Source of the DNA: a virus
Virus record (IMG/VR): IMGVR_UViG_3300019881_000003
Coordinates: 1-54,545 of that record
Reading direction: 5' to 3' (one strand)
Length of the DNA: 54,545 bases
Position numbers and translations under genes: made by a program. The notes beneath the pieces were generated by a model. The model was not told where the DNA came from. It was given only the letters and a program-made list of their open reading frames with translations, and made no database searches. Positions within the stretch are counted from its first letter, which is position 1. Each line of letters begins with the position of its first letter. Shown here piece by piece: positions 7,226 through 14,909 of the stretch.

Positions 7226-7407
7226 GACCGGGCCACCGCGACGAACACGACCACGAACCCCGCGAACCACAAGACCTGCTGGATCGCGCTCGGGATGCGG
7301 TCATCGTGCGGCACCAGCACCCACGCCAGCACCTTCCCAGTCGCTGTGGTGACCGGGCCGGTGCGCTGCGGTCGGGCCGCGTGCCGGGCACTCAGACGCA
7401 TCGCCAT
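7222..7407 (-). CDS. Small membrane protein, 61 aa
   Basis: ATG at 7407 (TGATG overlap). Basic N-terminus and a C-terminal membrane helix (VLWFAGFVVVFVAVARS, residues 44-61). Possibly a partner of the DUF3307-like protein that follows with an ATGA overlap. Not recognised. Confidence 0.6.
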   Translation of the reverse strand: MAMRLSARHAARPQRTGPVTTATGKVLAWVLVPHDDRIPSAIQQVLWFAGFVVVFVAVARS

Positions 7408-7739
7408 CACGCCACCGCCTTCGCCGTCGCGCACCGTCGACATGAGCAGTCGCCGGAGTGCCGGACGGGCAGCGCGCACGGCACATCGCCGCAGCAGAAC
7501 CCCGAGCACGCCCCCGTATCCAGGCCCGCCGACGAGTCACGCTCGTAGGCACACGCCACGCACTCCGTGAGGCTCACCGGGTGGCCCGAGTTGTTCGCGT
7601 CGTCGTCGGGAAACGCGACGTGCCGCAGGTAGCGGTGGCCCGCCGCGATGGTCGGTACGCCACGCAGGCTTACAGTCCAGTGGCAGCTGTCGCACAGGTG
7701 CGGGATGCGGGCGGTGAGCGCCTTGACCGTCGCCGCCAT
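7407..7739 (-). CDS. Cys-rich zinc-binding protein, 110 aa
   Basis: Starts at ATG 7739 (TGATG overlap). Eleven cysteines and several His: HLCDSCHW near residue 15, ECVACAYE, CSGFCCGDVPC, HSGDCSCRRC. This implies two or three zinc sites. Small Cys-rich proteins like this are frequent in actinophage early operons; none has an assigned function here. Confidence 0.7.
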   Translation of the reverse strand: MAATVKALTARIPHLCDSCHWTVSLRGVPTIAAGHRYLRHVAFPDDDANNSGHPVSLTECVACAYERDSSAGLDTGACSGFCCGDVPCALPVRHSGDCSCRRCATAKAVA

Positions 7740-8023
7740 CACGCCACCGCCTTCGGGTCGGCGGCGGTGCGCTTGACGTGCTCGTCGAGGATCTGCTGGG
7801 CACGCCACCGCAACGACGTCGCGAACGCGCGGGCACACTTGCTCGCCGAACCCACCCGACCGTGGTCCTGCCCGTCCGGCATCTGAGCGAACCCGGCGGC
7901 GTTGCGGTCAGCCTGGTCGGCGATCGAATGCAGCTCGGCCGCCCACGCCAGGACAACCGGCTCGCCGGCGTCGAGAATCACCTCGAGCGCGCCGTTGGTG
8001 GGGACGCGCAGGGTGCGGCTCAT
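7739..8023 (-). CDS. Hypothetical protein, 94 aa
   Basis: 94 aa, soluble, with a beta-rich start (TLRVPTNGALEVILDAGEP) and helical rest (LRWRAQQILDEHVKRTAADP). No recognised family. Translationally coupled to genes on both sides (ATGA upstream, TGATG downstream). Confidence 0.65.
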   Translation of the reverse strand: MSRTLRVPTNGALEVILDAGEPVVLAWAAELHSIADQADRNAAGFAQMPDGQDHGRVGSASKCARAFATSLRWRAQQILDEHVKRTAADPKAVA

Positions 8024-8217
8024 GACGTCGCCTCGTCCTCGAGAAGCGCCCTGGCCTCGTCAAGGTGCGCTCCGTGGGGCTGCTTGCCGATCACGTGGAT
8101 CAGCGGCTTGCGGCCGAATCGGGTGCGGATGTCGTCGATCACGGCCTGCACCTCGGCCTCGGTCAGCGGGGTGACGGTGAAGGTGAACCGGAACGTGTCG
8201 GGTTCGGTGTTGGTCAT
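8020..8217 (-). CDS. First gene of the left early operon, 65 aa
   Basis: 65 aa from ATG 8217, with GGGAG Shine-Dalgarno upstream. Alternating beta/alpha pattern (FRFTFTVTPLTEAEVQAVIDDIRTRF), suggesting a ferredoxin-like fold. Unknown function. It is the first gene after the promoter at 8249-8284, whose -10/operator is repeated at 15.2 kb. Confidence 0.65.
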   Translation of the reverse strand: MTNTEPDTFRFTFTVTPLTEAEVQAVIDDIRTRFGRKPLIHVIGKQPHGAHLDEARALLEDEATS

Positions 8218-8248
8218 TGGGGGGCTCCCATCGTGGTGGGGCTGTTCG

Positions 8249-8284
8249 CGTGTCCAACATATGCCAACACGTGGCCATTCGCAA
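8249..8284 (-). promoter_or_regulatory. Early promoter with paired GTTGG operator (left copy)
   Basis: On the minus strand: -35 TTGCGA (8284-8279), 17-nt spacer, -10 TATGTT (8261-8256). GTTGG direct repeats 10 bp apart (plus-strand CCAAC at 8254-8258 and 8264-8268) flank and overlap the -10. The same arrangement, including -35 and spacing, occurs at 15192-15226. Two operons sharing promoter plus repeat argue for co-repression. The rest of the 230-bp gap (8285-8447) shows no gene or convincing hairpin. Confidence 0.75.
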
Positions 8285-8447
8285 GACACCCGACGTGATC
8301 CTTTGCGTAGTGCCCGTGGGCTGGAGCGGCAGAACCGGCCCAAACGACCGGCCCCTGACGCCGCCTGAGGTCCAACGGGGGCGCGGTGGCGGTCGCTAGC
8401 CACGAGACGCCCCAGACGCTCTGAGAGCCGTACAGCGGCACGGATGG

Positions 8448-9782
8448 CTACACCGCCCGCAGCGGAGCCGGGGGCGGGGCCAGGGAGCGCATCCGGGCGT
8501 AATTCGGGGACCACTTCAACGACACATCCCCCACCGGGCCCTGCCGGTTCTTCGCCACCACCACCTGCCGCTCCCCTGGACGATCCGGGTCATCCCACAG
8601 CAGCAGCACCACATCCGGGTCCTGCTCAAGCGCACCCGACTCACGAAGATCGGCCAACACCGGGCGGGGACTCGAGCGTTTCTCCACCTCGCGGTTCAAC
8701 TGCGACATGCCCACCACCGGCACGTGCAGCTCCTTGCCCAACAGCTTCAGGCCGCGGGACAGTTCGGCGACCTGCTCCTGGCGCTGCACCTTGCTGTCCG
8801 CCGGCCGCATCAACTGCACGTAGTCGGCCGCCACCAGGCCCAGGCCACCCGACGCGCGGGTACGGTCCCGGGCCAGCGAACGCAGCCGGGCCAGCGACAG
8901 GTACGGGGTGTCCTCGATCCGCAACGGCACATCCCGCAACTGCATCGCCCAAAACCGCACCCGCTCCCAATCCTGGTCGGTCAGCTCGTGACGGGTCAGG
9001 TGGTCAAGCTCGACCGTCGCCAGGTCGGCGAGGATGCGGTCCATCACCTCGTCGCGGTGCATCTCCATCGACGCGAACAAGGCGCCCGTGCCAGCGCGGG
9101 CCACGTGCGTCACCCAGTTGATACCCATGACCGACTTGCCAACGGCGGGGCGGGCGGCGACCAGGCAGAAGTTGCCGGGCTTCAACCCGCCGGACAGCAT
9201 CCTGTCCAAGTCATGCCAGCCCGACGGCAGACCGGGCGCCACCGGCTCGGCGTAGCGCTCCAACGCCGCCGCCGCCAAGTCGGCGGCATCGGCACCCTCA
9301 TCGTTGCTGCGGTTGCGGTAGCCGGCGGTCGCGTCGTCGACCCACTTCCGCGCCTGGTCCAGCGCCTCGTCGAGATCCTCGCTACCGACCCCCGAATGGG
9401 CCAACTGGTGCAGCCGCGGTGCCATCGCCGCGACCTTCCGCAGCGCCGCTTTCCCGGAGATGATCCGTGCGTAGTGCTCGGCGTTGGTTGCGGTCGCGAC
9501 GCCGCTGTACAGGCCGTCAATCGCCTGGGTGCCGCCCGCCCGCTCGAACTGGCCGCGCTGCAGCAGCAGGTCGCCGACACTCACCGGGTCCGCCGCGATG
9601 CCATCCCGGTGCAGGGCGACGATCGCCGTGTAGATCACCTGGTGAGCCGGCCGGTAGAACACGTCGCCGTCGCCGAGCATGTCGACCACGTCGGCGATCG
9701 CATCAGCTGACCACAGCATCGCGCCCAGCACGGCGCGCTCGGCGGCGAGATCCTGCGGGGGCTGCCTGTCGTCGTCGGTCAC
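8448..9782 (-). CDS. dnaB: Replicative DNA helicase, DnaB family
   Basis: 444 aa from GTG 9782, which overlaps the initiator's stop (GTGA). The N-terminal helical domain (residues 8-110) begins with the typical PQDLAAERAVLGAML. RecA-like ATPase: Walker A AARPAVGKS (209-217), SMEM motif (238-241), Walker B-type VAADYVQL (317-324), VVGMSQLNREVE with the arginine-bearing segment (357-368), and LADLRESGALEQDPD (377-390). Length matches phage DnaB (about 440-480). It unwinds DNA at the fork. Encoded directly downstream of the iteron-containing initiator, like lambda O and P or P22 genes 18 and 12. Confidence 0.95.
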   Translation of the reverse strand: MTDDDRQPPQDLAAERAVLGAMLWSADAIADVVDMLGDGDVFYRPAHQVIYTAIVALHRDGIAADPVSVGDLLLQRGQFERAGGTQAIDGLYSGVATATNAEHYARIISGKAALRKVAAMAPRLHQLAHSGVGSEDLDEALDQARKWVDDATAGYRNRSNDEGADAADLAAAALERYAEPVAPGLPSGWHDLDRMLSGGLKPGNFCLVAARPAVGKSVMGINWVTHVARAGTGALFASMEMHRDEVMDRILADLATVELDHLTRHELTDQDWERVRFWAMQLRDVPLRIEDTPYLSLARLRSLARDRTRASGGLGLVAADYVQLMRPADSKVQRQEQVAELSRGLKLLGKELHVPVVGMSQLNREVEKRSSPRPVLADLRESGALEQDPDVVLLLWDDPDRPGERQVVVAKNRQGPVGDVSLKWSPNYARMRSLAPPPAPLRAV

Positions 9783-10873
9783 GCCGAACCTGCTCTCTGC
9801 TGTTGACGTGCCAGTTGGGCCCGGGCCGCGTCGCGCCGCTCGACGAGACGCTGGGCGGTGGCCGACGCCTGCCACTCACGCCACGTCTGAAGGTCGCCGT
9901 CTTCCACCTCGGGTGTTGGCCGCGGCGGCGACATGTCGGGGCCGAGGAGTTCTTCGAGGACGCGGCGGGTCAGCATCTCGTCGGTGATCTGCGCAACCGG
10001 CATCGAACACGAGCCGTCCCGCTGGATTAGTGGGGTGACCACGCCGTTACGCCTGCGTCGTAGCGCGTCGTCGCACAGGTCGGGCAGCAGTCCGGGGGCG
10101 GCGTTGTCGCGGCGGTCCCATTCGACGAGCGCCTCGGACACCACATCGGCGGCCCAGCCGCCGGCGAGGAGCTTGGTGACGACCTTCCCGACCCGGATGT
10201 ATCGGTTCGGGGTGTAGGGGCGCTCGCCGTGGGTGGCCCGCCAGTGGCCGACGAGGACGTAGGCATCCTTCGATACGCCGGCCGAATCGGCGAGCTCCTG
10301 GATCTGGTCCCGGCCGTTGTTGTTGATGTTCCCTCGCGCGGGTGCACGCGTGTCCCGCGCGGGTGCGGGTGCGCGTACAGAGCCGCCGCCGTTCTTTATC
10401 TCTTGTTCAAGGGGTCCATCAGGCGGACGGGTACCGGTCCGCTCATCGGACTGGTCAGCGTTTTCGCTGGTCAGACTGGTCCGCTCATCGGACCGGTGGT
10501 ACCCGTCCGCTGGTCGGACCGGTCCGCTGGTCGGACGGGTACCGGTCCGCTGGTCGGACGGGTACCGGTCCGCTGGTCGGACGGGTCGGGCAACGTCTTC
10601 GGCCCACAGCAACTGGTAGTCGTTGGGTCGCTGGGAGCCGTTCTCACGGTGCTGCTTGCGGACCTCGACGTAGCCGCGGTCGACGAGCTTTTGGAGCGTG
10701 AGGTGAACGGTGGAGCGAGCGAGCTTCGCTTCGCGGGCGAGGGTCGCCCACGACGGCCCGGGTGAGATGAGGCCGTCGCGGTCCGCATGGGCGCCGGCGA
10801 GGATGCACAGCAACGCCCGTTCAGCTGTGCTGTCGACTTCGGTTTGGGCGGCCCACCGACTGAGCTTGCTCAC
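9779..10873 (-). CDS. Replication initiator with internal iterons
   Basis: 364 aa from GTG 10873. N-terminal winged-helix (about residues 15-75: SWATLAREAKLARSTVHLTL is the HTH, followed by LVDRGYVEVRKQ as the wing), a low-complexity Arg/Asp/Thr linker (about 97-150), then a helical C-terminal domain (PNRYIRVGKVVTKLLAGGW). Same plan as lambda O or DnaD-like phage initiators: origin-binding head, flexible linker, helicase-loading tail. The linker is encoded by six GTCCG-N5-CGGAC iterons, so origin and gene coincide. It precedes dnaB with a 4-nt overlap. No separate helicase loader is visible, so this protein may deliver DnaB itself. Confidence 0.8.
   Translation of the reverse strand: MSKLSRWAAQTEVDSTAERALLCILAGAHADRDGLISPGPSWATLAREAKLARSTVHLTLQKLVDRGYVEVRKQHRENGSQRPNDYQLLWAEDVARPVRPADRYPSDQRTGTRPTSGPVRPADGYHRSDERTSLTSENADQSDERTGTRPPDGPLEQEIKNGGGSVRAPAPARDTRAPARGNINNNGRDQIQELADSAGVSKDAYVLVGHWRATHGERPYTPNRYIRVGKVVTKLLAGGWAADVVSEALVEWDRRDNAAPGLLPDLCDDALRRRRNGVVTPLIQRDGSCSMPVAQITDEMLTRRVLEELLGPDMSPPRPTPEVEDGDLQTWREWQASATAQRLVERRDAARAQLARQQQRAGSA
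10391..10582. other. Probable replication origin: iteron array inside initiator gene
   Basis: Six copies of a 15-bp unit GTCCG-CTSRT-CGGAC begin at 10437, 10479, 10505, 10522, 10545 and 10568 (intervals 42, 26, 17, 23 and 23 bp). A half-site lies at 10424 and a small hairpin (CAGCG-TTTT-CGCTG) at 10456-10469. Next to them, 10391-10412 is the most A/T-rich piece nearby (TTCTTTATCTCTTGTTCAA), a candidate unwinding element. In the gene's own direction the order is iterons then A/T-rich DNA, as in the lambda O gene. Confidence 0.75.
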
Positions 10874-10926
10874 GGGTCGGTCACGCTCCTTTCGATGGGT
10901 GGCCAAGCGGGTGGTCTGCGTGGGGC

Positions 10927-11136
10927 TTACGCGGCGGTCCGTCGGCGCCGCCCGCTGCGGTTCCAGGCGTGAAGCTGGTTCGCGTAGCGTTCGTTGGCGC
11001 CGGTGCGTCGTCGTTGGTTGCGGCGGTTGTGGTCGCGGTGCCGGCCGGGCGTCTGGTTGCCGCGGTTCGCGACCACGGTCCCGCCGAGGACGCCGAGCGC
11101 CACCGTGACGGTCACCTCGACGACGGCTGCGATCAC
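10927..11136 (-). CDS. Small membrane protein with basic tail
   Basis: 69 aa from GTG 11136 (GTGA overlap). One hydrophobic helix at residues 1-24 and a strongly basic Asn/Arg/His-rich tail (HRDHNRRNQRRR). Unknown. Coupled to the next small membrane gene, between a methyltransferase and the replication initiator. Confidence 0.6.
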   Translation of the reverse strand: MIAAVVEVTVTVALGVLGGTVVANRGNQTPGRHRDHNRRNQRRRTGANERYANQLHAWNRSGRRRRTAA

Positions 11137-11294
11137 GACGCCCCACCTTGCCGCTCCCGCTGGGCGCTGATGGGCGGGAGGGAGGTTTGCTCGGCGAGGA
11201 TGCGGTCGATCCGGCGGTTGGCTTGCCGGAGTGACGCAATGCTGTAGCCGATGGCCACACCCGCGGAGAGGGCGGCGAGGATGAGCCAGGCCAT
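11133..11294 (-). CDS. Small membrane protein, 53 aa
   Basis: ATG 11294 in a TGATG overlap with the methyltransferase stop. N-terminal membrane helix (AWLILAALSAGVAIGYSIA) then a short coiled-coil-like segment (LRQANRRIDRILAEQ). Not recognised. Confidence 0.6.
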   Translation of the reverse strand: MAWLILAALSAGVAIGYSIASLRQANRRIDRILAEQTSLPPISAQRERQGGAS

Positions 11295-12061
11295 CAGGCG
11301 GCACCCCCGAACAGGTCCGGAACCGAAAGACGTCGGGCGGCTGCTTCACATCTGGCCTCGTCGGCTTCGATGGCGACCGACCGACGCCCAAGCTGACGGC
11401 CCGCCAGCGAGATTGAGCACGAACCAGCGAACGGGTCCAACAGGACACCACCGGGCGGGACCGCGTACTCGATCAGCGGGGCGATGACGGGGACCGGCTT
11501 CTGCGTGGCGTGGATACCACCCCGGATGCTCTGGTGCTTGATCACCGAGCGGACCATCCGCCGCCCGTCGTCCTCGTAGTGGTGCCCGCCTATTGCCCCC
11601 GTGTGCGGGGTCCTCGAGTCACGGGCGCGGGCGTGCTTGTCCGGGCCGTGGTACGCCTCGCGCGGCGCCTCGTGGTAGATGTCTGACCAGCGACCCTGGT
11701 AGAAGTGCGCACCCAGTTCGTGGACACACTTCAACCGGTCGCTGGCGAATCCGGTGCCGTTGTGCTTCTCCCACACCATCGTGTCGACCTCGAACTGGCC
11801 CACCATGTCGTGGGAGAGCTTCCAGCCCTTGAAGTCTTCGGCGTGATCCATGAACATGCGCAGCGCCCCGAAGCACCACAGGCCGTTGGTGTGCCCGGCG
11901 ACGAGCAGCGGCCAACCGTCGACCCATCGGTCCCAGTCGAGCGCGGTGACTCCGTAGGGTGGGTCGGTGATGCAGGCGTCGAACTCCCCGAGACCGACCA
12001 ACGCGTCTTCCATGCGCCCGTGGTAGAGCGTCACGAACGTGTCGGAGTAGTAGGGCGCCAT
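11294..12061 (-). CDS. DNA methyltransferase (DPPY type, beta class)
   Basis: 255 aa from ATG 12061. Catalytic motif IV DPPY (about residues 34-37, ITDPPYGVTALDW) comes first, and the SAM-binding motif I LDPFAGSCSISLA is near residue 215, after HATQKPVPVIAPLI (motif X-like, about residues 191-204). That order is the beta class of N6-adenine or N4-cytosine DNA methyltransferases. No endonuclease partner, so an orphan phage enzyme: protection or regulation. Located in the replication operon, expected to act early on replicating DNA. Confidence 0.88.
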   Translation of the reverse strand: MAPYYSDTFVTLYHGRMEDALVGLGEFDACITDPPYGVTALDWDRWVDGWPLLVAGHTNGLWCFGALRMFMDHAEDFKGWKLSHDMVGQFEVDTMVWEKHNGTGFASDRLKCVHELGAHFYQGRWSDIYHEAPREAYHGPDKHARARDSRTPHTGAIGGHHYEDDGRRMVRSVIKHQSIRGGIHATQKPVPVIAPLIEYAVPPGGVLLDPFAGSCSISLAGRQLGRRSVAIEADEARCEAAARRLSVPDLFGGAA

Positions 12062-12062
12062 T

Positions 12063-12260
12063 TCACGCCACCTCGATGAGGTCGTAGCGGTTGTGGAGTT
12101 CGGTCCAGGTGGCGTGGTGCCAGCCGTCGGTGGTGTGGTAGCGGCAGTCGTCGCCGGGGCACCACACGCGCATCTGGTCGTCGCGAACGGTGGGCATGTC
12201 GCGGGGGTCGGGTGCGTTGCCGAGTCCGGCAACCAGCCACACCCGCACGTCGCCGCTCAC
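12063..12260 (-). CDS. Hypothetical small Cys/His protein, 65 aa
   Basis: GTG 12260 overlaps the upstream stop (GTGA). Contains WCPGDDCRYHTTDGWHHATW, a possible C-C-H-H zinc site. Unknown function. Stops 2 nt before the methyltransferase start. Confidence 0.6.
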   Translation of the reverse strand: MSGDVRVWLVAGLGNAPDPRDMPTVRDDQMRVWCPGDDCRYHTTDGWHHATWTELHNRYDLIEVA

Positions 12261-12400
12261 CGCGGCACCTCTACGTTCATGCGGGTCCAGAATTCGGCGT
12301 CCGCGTGCTTGAATGGAACGCTGTTGATGTCCATCTGCCACAGGTCGAACAGGGCCAGCAACTGGTCGGGCGTCAGTCGGTCGTCCTCATCGCCGTTCAC
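12257..12400 (-). CDS. Hypothetical 47-aa protein
   Basis: GTG 12400 overlaps the stop of the clamp-like gene (GTGA). Acidic N-terminus, then a helical segment (LTPDQLLALFDLWQMDIN). No known family, but overlaps on both sides support translation. Confidence 0.5.
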   Translation of the reverse strand: MNGDEDDRLTPDQLLALFDLWQMDINSVPFKHADAEFWTRMNVEVPR

Positions 12401-12858
12401 GTCGGCTCGCCGCTGTCGGGGAACGGGTCGAACACGGGCGGGATCGAAGTGACCTTCTTGTCGTGGTCGAACCTGGGCATGACGAGGACACGCGCCATGT
12501 TGCCGATGTAGGCGGCGAGCGGCTCACGGGGCTCGGAGAGTCCGATGCGGACGGAGCCGCAGCCGAGGTGTTTGGCGATCTTGTACCGGTCGGTGGCGGT
12601 GGCGACGAGTACGGGCTCGCCGTTGTGATGCCGGCGATGGCGACTTCGACGGCGTCGGTGGGCAGGAACACGGGCCTTGGGAGGTGGCCGTGTGCCCGGA
12701 GGTGGATCTGCGCGAGCATGGGTGTCGCCGTGCAGCAGGACACCCATCAGGCCGGGGTGATTGTACTCGTCGGCGGCCACGAGGGCGCCGCGGAGGACGG
12801 ATCGCAGCACCTCGGCGGGGGCGCTGATCGTGGCGACGGGGAGTTCGGTAGTGGTCAT
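12397..12858 (-). CDS. DnaN-like sliding-clamp fragment with an internal frame switch
   Basis: 153 aa as an open frame. Outer parts resemble the DNA polymerase beta clamp: VLRGALVAADEYNHPGLMGV near the start and VATATDRYKIAKHL (about residues 85-98) with the ATDRY signature. The middle (about 12613-12725) is Pro/Arg/His-rich with roughly half A/T third positions, whereas the next frame over the same bases reads LRAHGHLPRPVFLPTDAVEV with almost all G/C third positions. Coding bias therefore leaves the frame and returns, implying two compensating indels or a recoding event. ATG 12858 overlaps the RecT stop. Far shorter than a full clamp (about 370 aa). Confidence 0.6.
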   Translation of the reverse strand: MTTTELPVATISAPAEVLRSVLRGALVAADEYNHPGLMGVLLHGDTHARADPPPGTRPPPKARVPAHRRRRSRHRRHHNGEPVLVATATDRYKIAKHLGCGSVRIGLSEPREPLAAYIGNMARVLVMPRFDHDKKVTSIPPVFDPFPDSGEPT

Positions 12859-13742
12859 GACTTCTCCTCGGACTGCAGGTCGGCGGGAGCGTCGTTGTCG
12901 TGGGCGAGCTCACCGTCGAGGTCGGGGTGTTCGCCGTGCAGCATGCCGTCGGTGTCGGGGGACAGGTCCACCCGCACGGTCTCGTCAGCTTCGATCGCCG
13001 AGGCGATCTCGGTGGACTTGGGCATCCACTTCGCCAGCCGCAGGAACGTAGTTTTTACGGCCATGGCATCGAAGTCGTCGCGCCACGGGCCGACGAGCTT
13101 GCCTTCGCGGGTCTTGGCCATCGCGAACCGGTCGCGGTGCAACTCGACCTCGGCTTTGGACATGTGCCAGAACGCGTGCCCGCCCGACGTGTATTTGACG
13201 ATCGAGTAGTAGCCGACCGGCTCGCCGCGGTCGCCGTCGAGGCGCGGCTTGTGGACGAGGTTGTCGGCGAGGCCGTAGTCGACGTCGAACGTGTCGTTCT
13301 TGTGGACGGCGCGGCCGATGAGGGTGTCGATGAGTCCGGAGCGGTGGGCGAGTTCGCGGTAGCCCTGGTAGCCGATGATCAGCTGGGCGCGGTAGCCGCC
13401 GGTGCGGTTCTTGCCGTCGACGACGGTGGGCAGGTTCTTGTCCCAGAACGGCAGCAGCCACGCGTGGCCTAGGACGCCGGGTCGCAGCCCGAGTTGGGCG
13501 CAGGTCATGAGCCCGCCGAGGACGGAGGCGCGGTCGCAGGTGGCGAGGTTGCGGGTGGTGCGCAGCGCGGTGATCGCGTCCCGCACCAGCTGCGCGGCTT
13601 CCATCCCTCGGGGCATCGCCAGCTTGAACTGGTCTTGCATGGCCTGGATGGAGCCGGCGAGGGTGGGTGCGGGCCGGTCGATGTCGGTGCCGGGGACGGT
13701 GGTGTTGGCGGCGGCGACTCTGTCTGCCAGGTTGTTGCCCAT
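12855..13742 (-). CDS. recT: RecT-family single-strand annealing protein
   Basis: 295 aa. Diagnostic RecT features: early helical region (ALRTTRNLATCDRASVLGGL), LGLRPG...GHAWLLPFWDKN, the core LIIGYQGYRELAHRSGLID (about residues 119-137) and VGYYSIVKYTSGGHAFWHMS. The protein anneals complementary strands and works with a 5'-3' exonuclease, here the YqaJ-type gene just upstream (13759-14808), giving a Red-like recombination pair. Length is normal for RecT (about 270-320). The acidic C-terminal tail is typical. Confidence 0.92.
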   Translation of the reverse strand: MGNNLADRVAAANTTVPGTDIDRPAPTLAGSIQAMQDQFKLAMPRGMEAAQLVRDAITALRTTRNLATCDRASVLGGLMTCAQLGLRPGVLGHAWLLPFWDKNLPTVVDGKNRTGGYRAQLIIGYQGYRELAHRSGLIDTLIGRAVHKNDTFDVDYGLADNLVHKPRLDGDRGEPVGYYSIVKYTSGGHAFWHMSKAEVELHRDRFAMAKTREGKLVGPWRDDFDAMAVKTTFLRLAKWMPKSTEIASAIEADETVRVDLSPDTDGMLHGEHPDLDGELAHDNDAPADLQSEEKS

Positions 13743-13758
13743 GGGGGTCCGCGCTCTC

Positions 13759-14808
13759 TTACTGGAAGTGGAGGCGCCGTTGCCGGTACGCCTTGTAGAT
13801 GTCGGGCTGCTCGACGCGGAACGCGTCGACGTTGAACTCGTCGGTCTTGACGGGCACCGTGTACTGCTCGACGAGGTCGGGGTGGTCGGCGGTGAGCCGG
13901 CCCATGTTGAGGGCTTCGATGTGGGTCCAGGTGGCGACGACCCGTTCCCCGGCGACGAGTCGTTCCCCGGATCCGATGAGCTGCCGCGCCCGGTTCTTGA
14001 TCTGCTCGTGTTCGCGGCGCGCCGTCTTCTCGGCGTTCGCGGCGCGTGTCTTCGCGTCGGCCAACTGGTCCGCGGTCTCGTCGTTGACCTGTATCTCGAC
14101 GCCGGGCTCGGGTTGGGGGTAGCGGGCGTTGAGGATGTCGGTGCATGCGGCGGTGCCGTCGGCGTCGGGTTCGATGCGTGGCTGGACGTGCCGGGTCCAG
14201 AACCGGTCGCTGATGGCGACGAGCTCGCCGATCAGGGTGTTGTCGCGGTCGACGTGCCGGTAGGTGTTGCGTTGGCCGCCGATGAGGACGGCGACCCACC
14301 AGCCGGCCAGGCCGGTGACGGCCATGCCCCATTGGGCTTGTAGTTCGGCGTGGTCGGCGGTTTGGCCGTGTGCCCATTCGTGGGCTTGCCACATGGAGCA
14401 GGTTTTGCCTTCGTAGCCGTCGCCGTCGGAGCACATGCCGTCGGGGTTGGCGAGCATCCACGGCCACCGTGTTGAGCGGAGTGTCCCGGCGGGTGTGACG
14501 GTGAGGTGTTGGGCGCGGGCGAACCGGTCGCGGACGACGGGTTCGAGTAGGAGCCCCATTTCGGCGGCTTCGGATTGTTCGTCGACGAGGGGGAGTTGCC
14601 CGGTTTTGTCGAGCCACAGTTCGTAGCGGGATGACCAACGGTTGAGGCCGACGAGGGTGGAGATGTCGCTGCCGCCGATGCCGGTGCGGCGGGCGGCGAG
14701 CCACAGTTGCCGGTTGGCGCGGGCTACGCCGGGCGGCAGGATCTGCACGGCGTTAGCGGGGTCGATCCCAGCGACTGGTGTGCCTGTGTCGGTGATGGTG
14801 GGGGCCAT
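13759..14808 (-). CDS. YqaJ-type phage exonuclease
   Basis: 349 aa. Lambda-exonuclease/YqaJ fold signs: RTGIGGSDISTLVGLN (about residues 41-56, the GGSD motif), LLLEPVVRDRFA (Glu motif, about 86-97), WMLANPDGMCSD (Asp motif, about 116-127), YEGKTC (E-x-K, about 132-137) and HAELQAQWGMAVTG (about 153-166), which follows the usual WYxQxQ-type helix. The C-terminal 120 residues include a coiled-coil-like stretch (TRAANAEKTARREHEQIKN). Resects double-stranded DNA 5'-3' and hands single strands to RecT downstream. Confidence 0.92.
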   Translation of the reverse strand: MAPTITDTGTPVAGIDPANAVQILPPGVARANRQLWLAARRTGIGGSDISTLVGLNRWSSRYELWLDKTGQLPLVDEQSEAAEMGLLLEPVVRDRFARAQHLTVTPAGTLRSTRWPWMLANPDGMCSDGDGYEGKTCSMWQAHEWAHGQTADHAELQAQWGMAVTGLAGWWVAVLIGGQRNTYRHVDRDNTLIGELVAISDRFWTRHVQPRIEPDADGTAACTDILNARYPQPEPGVEIQVNDETADQLADAKTRAANAEKTARREHEQIKNRARQLIGSGERLVAGERVVATWTHIEALNMGRLTADHPDLVEQYTVPVKTDEFNVDAFRVEQPDIYKAYRQRRLHFQ

Positions 14809-14811
14809 CGG

Positions 14812-14907
14812 TCAGGCCGCTTCGGGTCGCTGGTGCCAGGCTCGGAGCGGCACGGCGTCGGTCTTGGCGGTGGCGTGGAGGGCGAGGCAGTCGCGGCAGT
14901 CGCACAT
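14812..14907 (-). CDS. 31-aa CxCxxC micro-protein
   Basis: ATG 14907 overlaps the preceding stop region (TGATCATG). Begins MCDCRDCLALHATAK: three closely spaced Cys plus His suggest metal binding. Stops 4 nt before the exonuclease start. Probably real by position, function unknown. Confidence 0.45.
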   Translation of the reverse strand: MCDCRDCLALHATAKTDAVPLRAWHQRPEAA

Positions 14908-14909
14908 GA

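Noticed and set aside
10420-10582. CRISPR-like array of regular repeats
   Set aside because: Units are 15-bp palindromic iterons with 2-27 bp spacers inside a coding gene; spacers are not unique 30-40 bp sequences and no cas genes exist.
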